Of a stretch of DNA of 64,000 nt, positions 21,600 through 32,582 are shown piece after piece; the first letter of the stretch is position 1, and the number at the start of each line of letters is the position of its first letter. Both the position numbers and the translations under genes were made by a program. The DNA is taken from contig JAPMXV010000058.1 in assembly GCA_026936335.1 (NCBI GenBank), positions 299,226-363,225 on the forward strand, written 5' to 3'. The notes beneath the pieces were generated by a model. It worked only from the letters and a program-made list of their open reading frames with translations. It was not told the DNA's origin and ran no database searches. This DNA is from Mantamonas sphyraenae. Taxonomy: Eukaryota; CRuMs; Mantamonadidae.

Positions 21600-23866
21600 A
21601 TGGCGAAATTGTCGCTGGCTCGTATGCCCAGCTCACCCTCTCTGCAACTTACGTTTGCCTTTCTGCTCCTGGGCTCCGTTTTCCTCAGTGTGCCCTTTCT
21701 GCTTCCGGAACTGAACCCGAACGCGGCGTAAGTTCTTGATTGTTCGAACGAGAGGGCGTGTGTTGGGCGAGGGCAGATGGAAGGGAAGGAGAGTCCCATG
21801 CACACGGTTATGCTCACCCGCCGCATGGTATGCCCTATGCCTGTGTCCCATCCCCTTGCAGCCAGAGTGTGGCCGAGTCTGCGTTCCGCTTCCAGCTGGA
21901 GGACCCTGTGAACACGGGGCTGTTCAAGAGTTCCTCGCGCGTTGGCCAGACGACACCGTCTTTGGGTAAGTGGGCGATGGTGTGGCTTGGACACAGGGCC
22001 ACAGGCGTGCCACCCAGTCTAGATGATGGCATGGCTGCGCCCGTGACGTGGATCATGACGATGCCAGCGTGTGCAAGCGGCGGCCCTGTGCAACATGCAC
22101 GCTTTGCGAAAACGAGGCGAGACGACTGACGCGCCACTCGGTTTTCCCGCCGTGACACACAGCCGCTTCGTATTACGGCGCCTCGGCCCTGGCTGCAGGC
22201 GGTCTGGACCTGCTGCACAAGGCTGAGCTGATTGCGTATGCTGAGGCCAAGCTTGCCAGCACGCGCAACGTGCAGGACATCCACTACGCGGTTGCCCTCT
22301 ACAAAGCTGCAGGCGGCGACGTCTCGGCCCAGTTTGCTGCCCGCAACTACGATCTGCTCATGTCTGTACGTTGTCCAGCCTGCACACAGACGCAGCACTC
22401 ACCCACCGTTGGCGCGTGGCTGTGACATGCGTCGGTGGTGTGCGGGTTTGGGTCCACACACAAAAAAAGGGACGGTGAAAGAGCAAAGTTGCCACGTGTC
22501 ACAAGAAACTCACACGCACGCGTGCACACGGCTTGCCACACAGCTTCTGGAGTCGAACGCAGGTTTCCGTGCTAGCGACGAGCGCTCTGCGTCGGTGACG
22601 GCGACGTTCCATGGCCTGCAGGCGCTGAAGGCGCTGGGCAAGCTGGACACATTCAAGCAGAAGCAGGGCGACGACTTTAACGCCCTGATCACGTTTGTGG
22701 CCAACCTGCGTGACGGCGAGGGAGGATTCCGCGACACTGCGGATGAGGAGCGTTCTGTGCATGCTACGTACCACGCAGTGCGCACGCTGGCGGAGTTCAA
22801 GAGTGATCTGGACGCCACGGTGCGCGACGAGGCCTTTACGTACCTGACACAGTTCCTGGCGTACTGCCAGGTGCAGGACGGCGGCTTTGTGGACACGCAG
22901 GTGCGTGACAGCGATGACTTCCGCTACACACAGGGCTCCACGGTGGCCACGGCCCAGGGGCTGTACATCATGGAGGTGGAGAAGCAGTTCAGCAAGGGCG
23001 TGGTGCTGTCGAGCTCGCGCATCATCTACCAGTCGGCCTACACGTACCTGCTGGCCAACGTCAAGGCCTCGGGCGTGTCTGCAAACGCGATGGCCAAGTA
23101 CGCGGACGCGGCAGCCACCGCGGCCGTGCTGGATCTTGTGTCGGCCCACGGCGTGTCTGTGGGCAAGCAGCCGCTGATCGGCAACACCGTGCAGGGGTTG
23201 GGCATGATTCTGCTCGTCCTGGGCTTCTACTACTTCTACCACGGCCAGCTTCCCGAGGCAGCGCCGGGCAACGACATCATGTCGACGCTGGGCAACTACG
23301 TGGTGGCTCTGGTCATCCCATACGGTCTGTCTCTGTTCCTGCCTCAGGGTGCCGCGTTTGGCGTGGTCTTTCTGGCTTGCCGTGCTGCGTACGACCTGTA
23401 CAACCGCAGCGACGAAAACCGCCTGGTTGTGGGTCTGAGCTATTCCACGCTGCATGTCGTGGTCATGGTCACGCTCTTTATGATGCGTCCCAACCTGATG
23501 ATGACGCGCGACGGCTACCTGCTGCTGCTGATTGTGGACATACTGACGACGGTTGTGCTTGCGTTTGCCCTGCCGACCATGCTGGACGCTCGCCTGACGG
23601 TCGACCAGGCTCTCGACGCTGGCCTGCTCTCTTGGCTCACCAACTGCATCATGGCCATTGTGCTTGTCAGCAACCGCGGCGAGCTTGACCAGGTCGTGCG
23701 CATGGCCACCGTCCACGAGACTGTCGGCCAGGTGTTTGTCTTTATCCCGCTCGCCTCGCTCGTTGCCCTCATGGGTATGAGTGCCATTGGTGCCGCCTTG
23801 GCTGGTCTGGCAGAGTCCAAGCAGTCCATTGCCGCCCAGCGTGCCATGAACGCACGCGCAGACTAG
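21600..23866 (+). CDS. Signal-anchored toroid plus multi-membrane protein, function unknown
   Basis: Exons 21600-21727, 21862-21965, 22163-22365 and 22544-23866 give 585 residues in frame with GT-AG introns. A hydrophobic N-terminus (LQLTFAFLLLGSVFLSVPFL) acts as signal or anchor. Residues ~60-300 are helical and contain prenyltransferase/terpene-cyclase-like toroid repeats (DGEGGFRDTADEERSVHATY, QDGGFVDTQV). The C-terminal ~260 residues hold about seven hydrophobic segments, for example GLGMILLVLGFYYFY and LLLLIVDILTTVVLAFALP. The toroid and ER-type leader recall the lumenal start of ribophorin II, but that family has only about three membrane helices, so I do not assign it. Probably an ER or Golgi membrane protein. 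Confidence 0.8.
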
Positions 23867-24020
23867 ATCGTGTTTGGTTGTCCGTGACAATGAACATGAT
23901 TGGAGATGAGGGCTATTGTATTGGCCACATGGCTGTGCACATGGCCTTCGGCTAGTCGATGCACCACATGGTGCGACAAGGTAGTATGGGTAAGCCTGTG
24001 GATTTGGATCTGTAGGCCGA
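23867..24020 (-). other. Short 3' flank of the giant RuvC gene with small inverted repeats
   Basis: 154 bp between two converging genes. It holds small palindromes, including GCACCACATGGTGC near 23960 and a GGCCA...TGGCC pair near 23920-23945. In TnpB loci the guide RNA is encoded at and beyond the nuclease gene's 3' end, which here would be this segment; that is a hypothesis only. Confidence 0.25.
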
Positions 24021-27000
24021 TCATTTGCCTCCTTCGTCGCTTGGTACCCTTTGTCGCTTGGGAGCATGCTGTTGTGGTTGTGACCCACCCGAATCCTCTT
24101 CTTCCCCCACTTCCTCATCTCTTCTCTTCTTGCTTCTCTCGCCTGCCTTGTCTGCTGCCTTGCGTTGCACCTTGATTTTCTTTGTTGGCTTCTCCATCCA
24201 GACGCCCGTGACAAAGAAGAGCATCTGCCGCCAGAAGATGCAGTGTGCAGAGCCTCGATCTCTCTGAACTGCCTGGTGCAAGTTGTGCTCACCCTCGCCC
24301 TCCATCTCTTTGCATGCGTGCCGTTGTGCAAAGCGTTTGAGCTGCTTGGTGGCGTCAAACATGTTGGAGTCGATGTCCGACAGGCAGTGGCTGCTGCACG
24401 TCCGCCATCGCCCAAACTTCTCAGCGCCAAAGTCGTCCAAGTTGTCGACAGCGCTGCCACAGAAGCACTGCTGCGATGTATACCTCTCGTCTGCTGCAAT
24501 GACGACAAAGTGGTTGGCCAGCATCTCCCGCATCTCCTGCGATTTCCCGCGTCCGCCAAACGTCTTTGTCGGCTGCAGCACAATCACCTGCTCCAGGCCC
24601 AGATGCGCGCGGAACTTGTGGATCACGGAGATCATCTCACGCACGCCTGCCATCCTTCGTTTGCGAAACGTTGCGTACTGCGCACGCATGTGCTTCGCAT
24701 CCTTGTGCAAATCTTTTCCGAAGACACGTTGCTTGTACTCCTCCTTGAAGTCCGTGTACGACGCCAGCACTCGGTCCTGCCCTGCCTTGTGTGCCTGCAC
24801 ATCGTGGCTGTCCAGGGGCAAGGTGGCCACATACAGCTGGCCGTTCCGCACAAAGATCGCCTCGACCCAGTCTCGTCCACGACCAGGGTCAATGCTGATC
24901 CACAGCACCTTGCGTGCATGCTCAAGGACTGCGTATCCATTCTTGGCAAAGGCCTTGACCTGCTCGACCAAGCCACGCTTCGGAACGGGGTACTTCGGGA
25001 AACCGGGAGCAATCTTCCGGATCTCGGTCGTCCACGTGTCTGGCATGCCCGTTGGGTTCAGCACGGCAAGGGCAATCAGCGCGTTCTTCTTGGGGTCCAG
25101 CAGAAGGGGCAGGAGATGAGCCATCCTTGGCCTGATCAATGTTGCGAGGCTCGCCGGTGAAGGCAGGAGAGTGTGAACTCTTGGTGGCTGTAACACCAAG
25201 GCTCGCCTGTACTTCCCCTGAGCGGCGATTCCACCAGAGAGCATGCGCATGCTGCTGGCGCTGACGTTCTTCAGCAGGCACCTTGCGTTTTTCGTGCCAA
25301 CGCCGCGCGTGAGCATGAGTATTGACTTCACGGGAACTGTTCGCAGCGGCCGTTTCCCTGCCCAGTGCTTGTTGGGCAGATCCTCGTCACTGTTGTTTTC
25401 TGGCATGCGACGAGCATACCGACACCGATACACTGCCTGCTTGAGCCATTTAGGGAGACTCGGGATGGCCTCATCCGTCAAAACCCACTCGCGTTCTTTC
25501 AGTGCATTCCACCAACCCGGATTGGCGTCCGACTTGGCGTTCGGGTTTGCGTCTGGGGGGTCGTTTGGGTTGGCGTCCGGGTTGGCGTCCGGGTTGGCGT
25601 CCGGGTTGGCGTCCGGGTTGGCGTCCGGGTTGGCGTCCGGGTTGGCGTCCGGGTTGGCGTCCGGGTTGGCGTCTTGGGGGTCATCTGGGTTGGCATTCCC
25701 GTTCGGCTTTCCATGGGCTTTCCACCTTGCTTCCATGGTGTTCACAAAGATCTTAAACGCGTACGTCTTGACGGAGTACGCGCCGAAGACGAACTGGCCG
25801 CCAATGTCAACCGGACCGGGAAACATCGCGTCAACACAGTCCAATGATGCTGCTGTCGATGCAATGGCGCGCTTTGCTTGTGTGCTTTTGAGATTGGTCT
25901 TCAGGTCGGGCTTGAGCATCACATCCAACAGCACAGACAACGCGTCCCGTTTGCCACGCACGTGCTTGCCGAGTTGATCCGAGAGACTTGCGCACACCTC
26001 CTCGTACGGGTCCCATGGAGGTACACCTTGTGAGCGCTGCGCATCCACAGAGAGCTGCGCATCCACGGAGGACTCCTGCACATCCATGGATGACTCCACA
26101 TCCACAGAGGGCAGCACATCCACGGAGGACTCCTGCACATCCATGGATGACTCCACATCCACAGAGGGCAGCACATCCACGGAGGACTCCTGCACATCCA
26201 TGGATGACTCCACATCCACAGAGGGCAGCACATCCACGGAGGACTCCTGCACATCCATGGATGACTCCACATCCACAGAGGGCAGCACATCCATGGAGGA
26301 CTCCTGCACATCCATGGAGGGCCCCTGGACCTCCACTGAAGAGTGAGCAGCAGCCGCGGCAGCAGCCTTTGTGGCCTTGTGGATGGGCTGAGAGAACACA
26401 AAGTCACGTGTGTCCTTTGTCGACACCTGGTGGGTTTGGAACGCCTTCTTGGTCTTTGCATAGCTTGTACGCATGAGCGCGGCGACGCTGGCCACGATGG
26501 CGGACATGGGCAGCTCGCTGGGCGCCCCGTTCCTCATCAGCGCCACGATCATCGGGTAGGCACACAAGGAGATGGCCGACTGCAGGCTGCCATTGAAGGC
26601 ACGAGCGATGTCATTGGCCATGCTCGACACGGGCGCCTCCGAAAGATCCACCTTCAGACGCGTGACCATGAAGGAAAAGTCGAAACCATGTTGACCATCG
26701 CCCGCCTTCTGTATCCCGTTCCTGGTAAATCGTACAGACTTGAGCTCCTCTGGGGTGTCCACGTTCTCCTTGAGTACCTTGAGGTTGTGCGTCGCCACTG
26801 TGCGCAGGGCCGTGAACGCTTCGAGCAGGTAGAAGGGCTTCACGCGGCTGTGATCTTCCACCATCCCGTCGACCACCATCCCGTCAATCATCGTCTGATC
26901 CTCTGTTGGCAGCTCCGCCTCATCCAGCTCCGCCTCATCCAGCTCCCCCTCCTCCTGCTCGTCGCTGCCATCCACCGATTGCTGACGTCCATGGGGCGCA

Positions 27001-30000
27001 GTGAACCATGCAGTTGGGTCCTTTTTCACCTCTGGAATCACCTGGTCGACGAACCATGCTCGAAGCAAGGCTGTTTGCACGAGCATACAGTCCGCCAATG
27101 CTCCAAGCACGTCAGCCTCGCTCTTTCCAAGCCCACGCACGTTCGCCTCCAGCTTCAGATTCTTCTTGAGATCGCTTTGGTACTCAACAAAATCGTGCTC
27201 CCTGATCGCCGTGGCCGAAGGCAGCAGCGTGGCGAAATCAAAACCGTGCGGGATCCACACGGGTCGCCCCCGCTGGCTTCCCTTCACGTCATCCTTGTCA
27301 TAAAAAGCATCCTTGAGCGGCGTCAATGTCTCGCCCTCTGTTGTTGCCCCTGTCTGGAGCGCCACCTCGAATAGGTCCGCACGGGTCGCTGATGATGGGG
27401 TCGCAGGAGGGCGAAGCACTTGGCCATCCTTCCGCAGGAGCACTGCCAGTTGTTTCTCGTGCCGTGCTGTGATCACATGTGGAACAGATGTCCACCTTTT
27501 AACGGCCTCACGGGAACCGAGTGACTCCTCCTTGTTCTTTTTGAAGACAGATGCATCAAAGCCAGCAGGAATCTCCTCCACAAGCTGCTCGATTTCGGCT
27601 TCAGTTGCCGTCAGCAGGTAGGGCACCGCACAGTCCTCCTCGTCCGGCTCCGTGGCGTCCTCCTGGCCCACCATGGCCTTCGCAACATCCTTGTGAATGC
27701 CCTGTGCGAGATGGAATGGCATCTCCTGCACGTGCAGCGTCCCTTCCCGTGCACTGTGGCCACGCCCGAGCTTGTACTCCATATGCATACGGGTGTCATC
27801 GGTGTTCTTCAGCTCTGGCTTGTGGTTGTAGGTGATGTTGACCTCAGTCAAGCCCAATGCTTGTGCCAACTCCTCCACTGAGCGCGGTTTCGGCTTGGCC
27901 TGCGTACACAGTCTGCTGAACGACTCCATCACGGTCTGCGCGCGTTGATGATCGAGACCATGCACTCCTCCAAGCCGCTGGCAGACTGCTTGCGCCAGGG
28001 CGACGGCCGACATCGGACCATGGTCACGTTCGGTCTCCTCCAGACCCACCGTGAGCAGCTGCTGCCTCAGCGCTTTAGTCTCTTCTTCCTTCTTTTCGTC
28101 GTCACTCTTGATCGATGTTTTCCCTCGCGATTTGGTCTTTGTCGTCTTCCCCTTTTTGGGCTTCTTCTTGACTCCCTTGGCCCAGGTTATCAGTTTCCAT
28201 GACGTCGCTTGGGCGTGCACTTTCTTCGTGTCCACCACATGGGCGTTGAAGATGTTGACAACCCGCAGCCCCGGAGCTGACCCATGGAGTGCGAGGCCAG
28301 CCATGAGACGCCCCTCGCGGTGGCACAGAACGATATCGTCCTCGGCCTGGTTTGTGACGAACTCGTCCAGTGACATCGTTGCCACTTGATGGGCAGCAAG
28401 GTAGTCGCGCATCACTGGCGCCAGGGTGGTGACAGTGGCACGAGCGGCGAACGCTCGCTGCTTGGCGTTGGAGAAGGTGTCCTGGGACGCAGCTGCACTC
28501 AGTTGCTGGTAGAAGCGTTGCAGCTCGGCTGGCGTGGCTCGACCTGCAAACAGTGCGGCTGTGGACACGACGTCGTCCACAACCACAACCGTGCGAGTCG
28601 AGAACAGCTTGCTCAATCTGGGCAACACAGTGTCGAGGATCGTGGTGACCCATTGCCAGGCAGAGGTGAACGTGGCGGGATGCGTGATGGTATGGTCGGA
28701 GAGGTGCAAGTAGCGAGCGGCGAGGCTGCTGAGGCCAACGTACACTGCGGCAAGGCGGGTTCCCCCCGACCCAGCGACGCCACGCTGCACACCACCCTCC
28801 ACGCCCTCGTTGACAGCAGAGTCAGCCAAAGGTGGGGGTTGCCAGTTGTCGTTCAACACGTCCAGACACTTTGCGGTCACTGGCGTCTTGTCGCCGGCTG
28901 AAGTCGGAAGCTGTGTCAGCTGCCCTGCTGCCGATGTCTGCGTAGCGGGCACACGGTTGAAACGGAGCCCACGCACAGATGCGGTTGACCCAGCAACCTG
29001 CACCCGAGTCGAAGGGGGCCTTCCTTGAGGCGCTGGCGTTGTCCCTCGAGCCCGTGCAGCGTGCGCGTACAAACGCCTTCCAGCAGCTGAGGTGGAGCTC
29101 TCCTTGCTCTGCATCACAACTCGCGGGCCCCTGATGGCCATGGGCTTGCGGAACACGTTTGATTTGTTGTCGAGAGCCACGGTGCCCATGGCAGACGGCA
29201 ACCGCCACTCCTCTTCCGGTTGAGACTTGAGGAAGACCAGTTTGAAACCCACGGGCGCACGCTCAGGCGCGGGCCACTCCTCGTCAGTCAGCTGCTGCGC
29301 AAGGTCATTGTACACACGGAATTTCCCTTCCGCCAGTGGAAGCCATGCCGTGTAGTGGTCCCCTTTGAAACAGAGCACCCCGAAGGGCACTTGCTGCTCT
29401 TGCTCCTGCAGGCCCTCGCCCTCACGCTGCTGGAGAGCACCTCGCTCCGCAAGCATTGCAACCCCTGCGGCGTCCGCTGGCTGGGGGGTACCACCATGCA
29501 ACATCTGGATGGGGAATCCAGAGTCGAATGCGACCTCGAGGCTGTGATGAAGATCTGCCGAGTCACCCCACAGGTCGTCACCCCCTGCGAGCGCTGTAGC
29601 GGCAAGGAAGAGATCGTTGCAGGCCACGGCATACATGTCGTCGTCACAGAACATGGCCATGCACCAGGTCTGCCGCAGAAGGGCCGTGTTGACGACGCTG
29701 GGGTCTGTGTGTGCCGGCGCAAAGAAGAGGGGGCGGGTTAGCACTCTCCTGTCAGCGGGATTGAGTGCGGTTTGAGCTTACCTTGCTCCCCAGGCTCAGG
29801 CCCCAACTGGGTCGGGTCGTTCCCGCCTGTCGTTGCCTCCAGCCATCCGAGAAGGTACTTGCACATGGACGTTCGCAGAGGTGGAGAGGCGCGCACGGTG
29901 GTGGCATAGGACGACACCCAGCATGCCACCTTCGCGGTGTTGACACCGTTGACGTTGGCGTACCCTTGCATGTCACCTTCGGGCTCGCCCAGATTTGCAG

Positions 30001-30157
30001 GTAGTCTTGTTCGCGGTGTGTACAGGGAAATCGACTCGTTGTCGGCCACACAGGTCGGACACACCAGCGACACGTGAGATGGGGCTGACGTTACCCAGCA
30101 CACCATGAGCACTGTCTCGTTGTTGCAGCTATGGTGCTGACACTTCAGAATCGACAT
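24021..30157 (-). CDS. Giant TnpB/Fanzor-like RuvC protein with ubiquitin-protease-like N-terminus
   Basis: Two exons, 30157-29782 and 29704-24021, 2019 residues. N-terminus: Cys/His-rich stretch (residues 6-36), then a USP-like cysteine box (NTAKVACWVSS, Cys79) and histidine box (FKGDHYTAWLPL, His242; then YND). This arrangement resembles C19 deubiquitinases. The centre is unrecognised and contains two repeat arrays. The C-terminal ~200 residues match TnpB/Fanzor: RuvC-I VLWISIDPGRG (Asp1731), then DERYTSQQCFCG (Glu1865), the second zinc half RTCSSHC and RuvC-III SDIDSNMFDAT (Asp1904). Fanzors are eukaryotic relatives of TnpB and can be RNA-guided nucleases; activity here is inference. The canonical RuvC-II Glu is absent (VIVLQPTKTFGG), so Glu1865 may replace it, as reported for Fanzors. 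A transposase gene lies upstream. The basic C-terminal tail could be a nuclear signal. Confidence 0.75.
25569..25676 (-). repeat. 12-bp coding minisatellite (Asp-Ala-Asn-Pro repeats)
   Basis: About eight perfect copies of the unit GTTGGCGTCCGG (plus strand) encode (DANP)n in the middle of the giant RuvC protein, flanked by imperfect units. Confidence 0.92.
26042..26331 (-). repeat. 57-bp coding minisatellite (19-residue acidic repeats)
   Basis: Roughly four and a half near-identical units encode a repeat containing SSMDVQESSVDVLPSVDVE. It lies inside the giant RuvC gene. Sequence identity between units is very high, suggesting recent expansion. Confidence 0.92.
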
Positions 30158-30222
30158 TCTACACTCTTGAAACTATTGACTCCACCCGCGCACTTGGGCC
30201 AGCCGCCGCTTTTCAGAGCAGG

Positions 30223-30660
30223 TCAGTTGTCAAACGCCAAGCCTCGCGCCTCGCTGTCAAATGCCGCAGAAAGCTTGTTGCCCTCTCCGACGCCCCCGAG
30301 CACTTGCACACAGTTCACAAGCCCCATCCTCCACAGCCCTACCCACGTCACTTGCTGCTCTGGAAGGGCCCCGCGCACGCCGTTGCCGACGAGAACATCG
30401 AAACGCACGTTGGCCGTTTGCCGGCACAGAGGGTTGAAATCCTGCAGTTCACACTCACTGAGGAGCACAGTGGCCCATGTAACGATGTTGAGAAACAGAG
30501 GGAACAGAGGCTGGACCTGGACGACCAGGAGGGCGAGGAAGGTGGGGTGCTGAGTTTGCAGGCGTTGCACGTCACAATAGAGTCTCGGCTGTTTTGTACC
30601 TGGCAAACTCAATCCAGCAGGAGATAGATCACCGAGGAGGGGTTGAAAGGTAGGAGGCAT
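30223..30660 (-). CDS. Small hypothetical protein upstream of the giant RuvC gene
   Basis: 145 codons from the ATG at 30660, same strand as the giant gene and 65 bp upstream of its start. It contains a strongly hydrophobic stretch (FLALLVVQVQPLFPLFL) followed by a region with several cysteines. No family recognised. Composition looks protein-like, but there is no independent support, and an ORF on the opposite strand starts at the same point. It could be a gene of the same mobile element or chance. Confidence 0.35.
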   Translation of the reverse strand: MPPTFQPLLGDLSPAGLSLPGTKQPRLYCDVQRLQTQHPTFLALLVVQVQPLFPLFLNIVTWATVLLSECELQDFNPLCRQTANVRFDVLVGNGVRGALPEQQVTWVGLWRMGLVNCVQVLGGVGEGNKLSAAFDSEARGLAFDN

Positions 30661-31075
30661 GGCCACAACGCCAAGAAAAATTGATGAGTGGCTAGAAGTT
30701 GCCGCGTCGTCGCGCTGCGTCGTCGCCTCTACATGCAAATGTGGGTGTGATGTGCTGTCCCCGTTTTCAATATGCTCCCTGTACGACGCCCGATTGCCCA
30801 CCAAACCGGCAGACGCAGCGCTGGGCACCGCACGGGCAAAGGGTGATGCTTCGTTGCCGTCGCGTGACCAGCAAGTGGCACACGTCCACAGGAACCAAAC
30901 AGAGTCAAGTGGAAAGGCTGTGCGACTACACCAAGACACTACAGCAGGAAGCGCCCCTTGCCGTGGGGCCTTGGCCGTCCTCGACGACACAAAGAACCGC
31001 CTTGTCAGGCTACGTGAAAATCAGGTTGTGAATCCACGGTATCGGGCTTCACAGGCTGTCTCATGGTGTTTGTAG
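30659..31075 (+). CDS. Possible small zinc-binding protein, exon structure unclear
   Basis: An ATG at 30659 opens a frame of 138 codons (starting MATTPRKIDEWLEVA) with a Cys cluster. A second frame over the same bases (to ~31031) encodes CCPRFQYAPCTTPDCPP and RVMLRCRRVTSKWHTSTGTK, which looks like a zinc-binding module. The real product might join both frames, but I could not find a convincing intron. The start codon overlaps that of the minus-strand ORF (CATG shared). Confidence 0.25.
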   Translation: MATTPRKIDEWLEVAASSRCVVASTCKCGCDVLSPFSICSLYDARLPTKPADAALGTARAKGDASLPSRDQQVAHVHRNQTESSGKAVRLHQDTTAGSAPCRGALAVLDDTKNRLVRLRENQVVNPRYRASQAVSWCL

Positions 31076-31472
31076 ATACATATTGGGACATGGGTCTGCT
31101 GAGGGGAGACGCATGTGCACAATAATTGTACTGGGTGTGAAGGGGTGCATCTCAACGGCGTCAACCTGCATGCTGCTCCTCCCACGGGTGTTGGAGCCAA
31201 AACCAGAGGACCATGTGGCATGATGACTGTATGCAGGCGTTCCATGGATTGTTTATGCACGGGGCGCATGGTATGTTCGCAAAGCCCGGTTGCAAGGCCG
31301 TCGCTCCTGACTCGGGTGACTGCTGCCAGGGGAGGTGGGCACTATCCACGCCTTGTAGGTGCCCCACTTAGCCCTCCCTGCTTCTCTTTGAGCCCCCCCG
31401 ACACAAAGATGGCATTGGGAGTACGGGTTTTTCAGCACCAGCGTGCGCCCTGAATGGCTACGCTCCACGATC
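31076..31472. other. Non-coding stretch within the mobile-element region
   Basis: About 400 bp between the small ORF and the transposase stop codon. I see no supported gene. I looked for inverted repeats matching the far side of the transposase gene and found none convincing. Confidence 0.4.
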
Positions 31473-32492
31473 CTACATGCGGTACCCGCAGTGATGGACC
31501 CAGTTCCTCACATCAGCAGCCGTAACATGCCCCAATGCAGTACAAATCGCCGCGAATGTGCAAATGTCCACTCGATGAAATTCCCTGCGGAGGACCGCCT
31601 TGAACTTGCTAAACATGAGCTCGATGGGGTTGAGCGTAGGTGTGTAAGGCGGGAGAAACTCGACATCCACCCCATACCAGGTGCACAGCTGGCGTACAGC
31701 ATCGCCTTTGTGGATGGAGCAGTTGTCCATAACCAGAACTGTTTGGCGGCAATCTCGCATGCGGGGCAAGAGGTCTTGCTCCAGGAACTCCATAAACAGC
31801 TGCCGGTTGTATGACCCCTCTCGCATTGTGTACGCTACCAGTGGCGAGCGCCCACCGGTGCTGATGGCCGCCAGCACGCTGATGCGCTTTTGCTTGGGAT
31901 GGTTCTCCACAACGACCGCTGGTTGCCCACGTTTCGCACGACCATATCTCCTGTAGCACACTCTGTTGTTCACTGCAGTTTCGTCCAAGAAGACCACGTT
32001 CGGCGCTCGGAACACACCGCGAATCCTCATTGCTCGAGTAAACTCGCGTGTGCGCGCCACGGTGGATTCCCTGAACCGTTGCTTGGCGATAGCACTCACC
32101 TTCTTGCGAGTCAGTCCCATGCGCGCACAAGAACGGCGAATTGTGGACAGAGATACCACCTTGTTGCGATGAAGAGCAACGGCTACTTGCAACTCGTCCA
32201 GGTACAGTCGCGGATCATCGGCCACCTGTTCAGCAATGAACTGGTCGTCATTGGCATCCAGGAGACGCCTGGACGGTGGTTGGGCCACAAGAGGGCGTAC
32301 ATGGCCCATGGCTCGGTGTTGACGTACAATCTTGGACACGACGGAAGGAGACACACCGAGAGCCTCCGCTGTGCCTCTGCACGAAGGACGCAAGCTGGAT
32401 TGGTAGTGAAAGAGAATGCATTCTCGTTTGTTCGCCGAAAAGGCTTTGCCGTGGATGTATGACCCACCCGTTGCATTCGTTTTGAAGGTCAT
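31473..32492 (-). CDS. IS630/Tc1-mariner-type transposase (DD34E)
   Basis: 339 residues from the ATG at 32492, intact. The N-terminus has a helix-turn-helix (CRGTAEALGVSPSVVSKIVR) for binding element ends. The catalytic core shows VVFLDETAVNN (first Asp), VLVMDNCSIHKG (second Asp) and PPYTPTLNPIELMFSKFK (Glu), with 34 residues between the second Asp and the Glu, hence DD34E. Such enzymes cut and paste DNA at TA dinucleotides. I could not identify terminal inverted repeats. It lies upstream of the giant RuvC gene on the same strand, so both may belong to one element or the two may be nested. Confidence 0.9.
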   Translation of the reverse strand: MTFKTNATGGSYIHGKAFSANKRECILFHYQSSLRPSCRGTAEALGVSPSVVSKIVRQHRAMGHVRPLVAQPPSRRLLDANDDQFIAEQVADDPRLYLDELQVAVALHRNKVVSLSTIRRSCARMGLTRKKVSAIAKQRFRESTVARTREFTRAMRIRGVFRAPNVVFLDETAVNNRVCYRRYGRAKRGQPAVVVENHPKQKRISVLAAISTGGRSPLVAYTMREGSYNRQLFMEFLEQDLLPRMRDCRQTVLVMDNCSIHKGDAVRQLCTWYGVDVEFLPPYTPTLNPIELMFSKFKAVLRREFHRVDICTFAAICTALGHVTAADVRNWVHHCGYRM

Positions 32493-32582
32493 TTTTGTTT
32501 TGCGTTGCTGACCACAGCGCGCTGAACGCCACAATACAGGATCATGGGAGGATGGGGGGGGGGGAGGGTGGATACGTGTGCG

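Noticed and set aside
22499-24583. 694-codon minus-strand open frame
   Set aside because: It spans the antisense of two exons, an intergenic gap and part of the giant RuvC gene. The sense genes there have clear domains and splice sites.
25569-26331. Regular direct repeats resembling a CRISPR array
   Set aside because: They are contiguous, without spacers, keep the reading frame and encode peptide repeats in a eukaryotic gene.
31400-32560. Terminal inverted repeats of the DD34E element
   Set aside because: The only similar segments found by eye (CACCAGCGTGCGCCCTGAA and CCACAGCGCGCTGAA) are direct and imperfect, not inverted.
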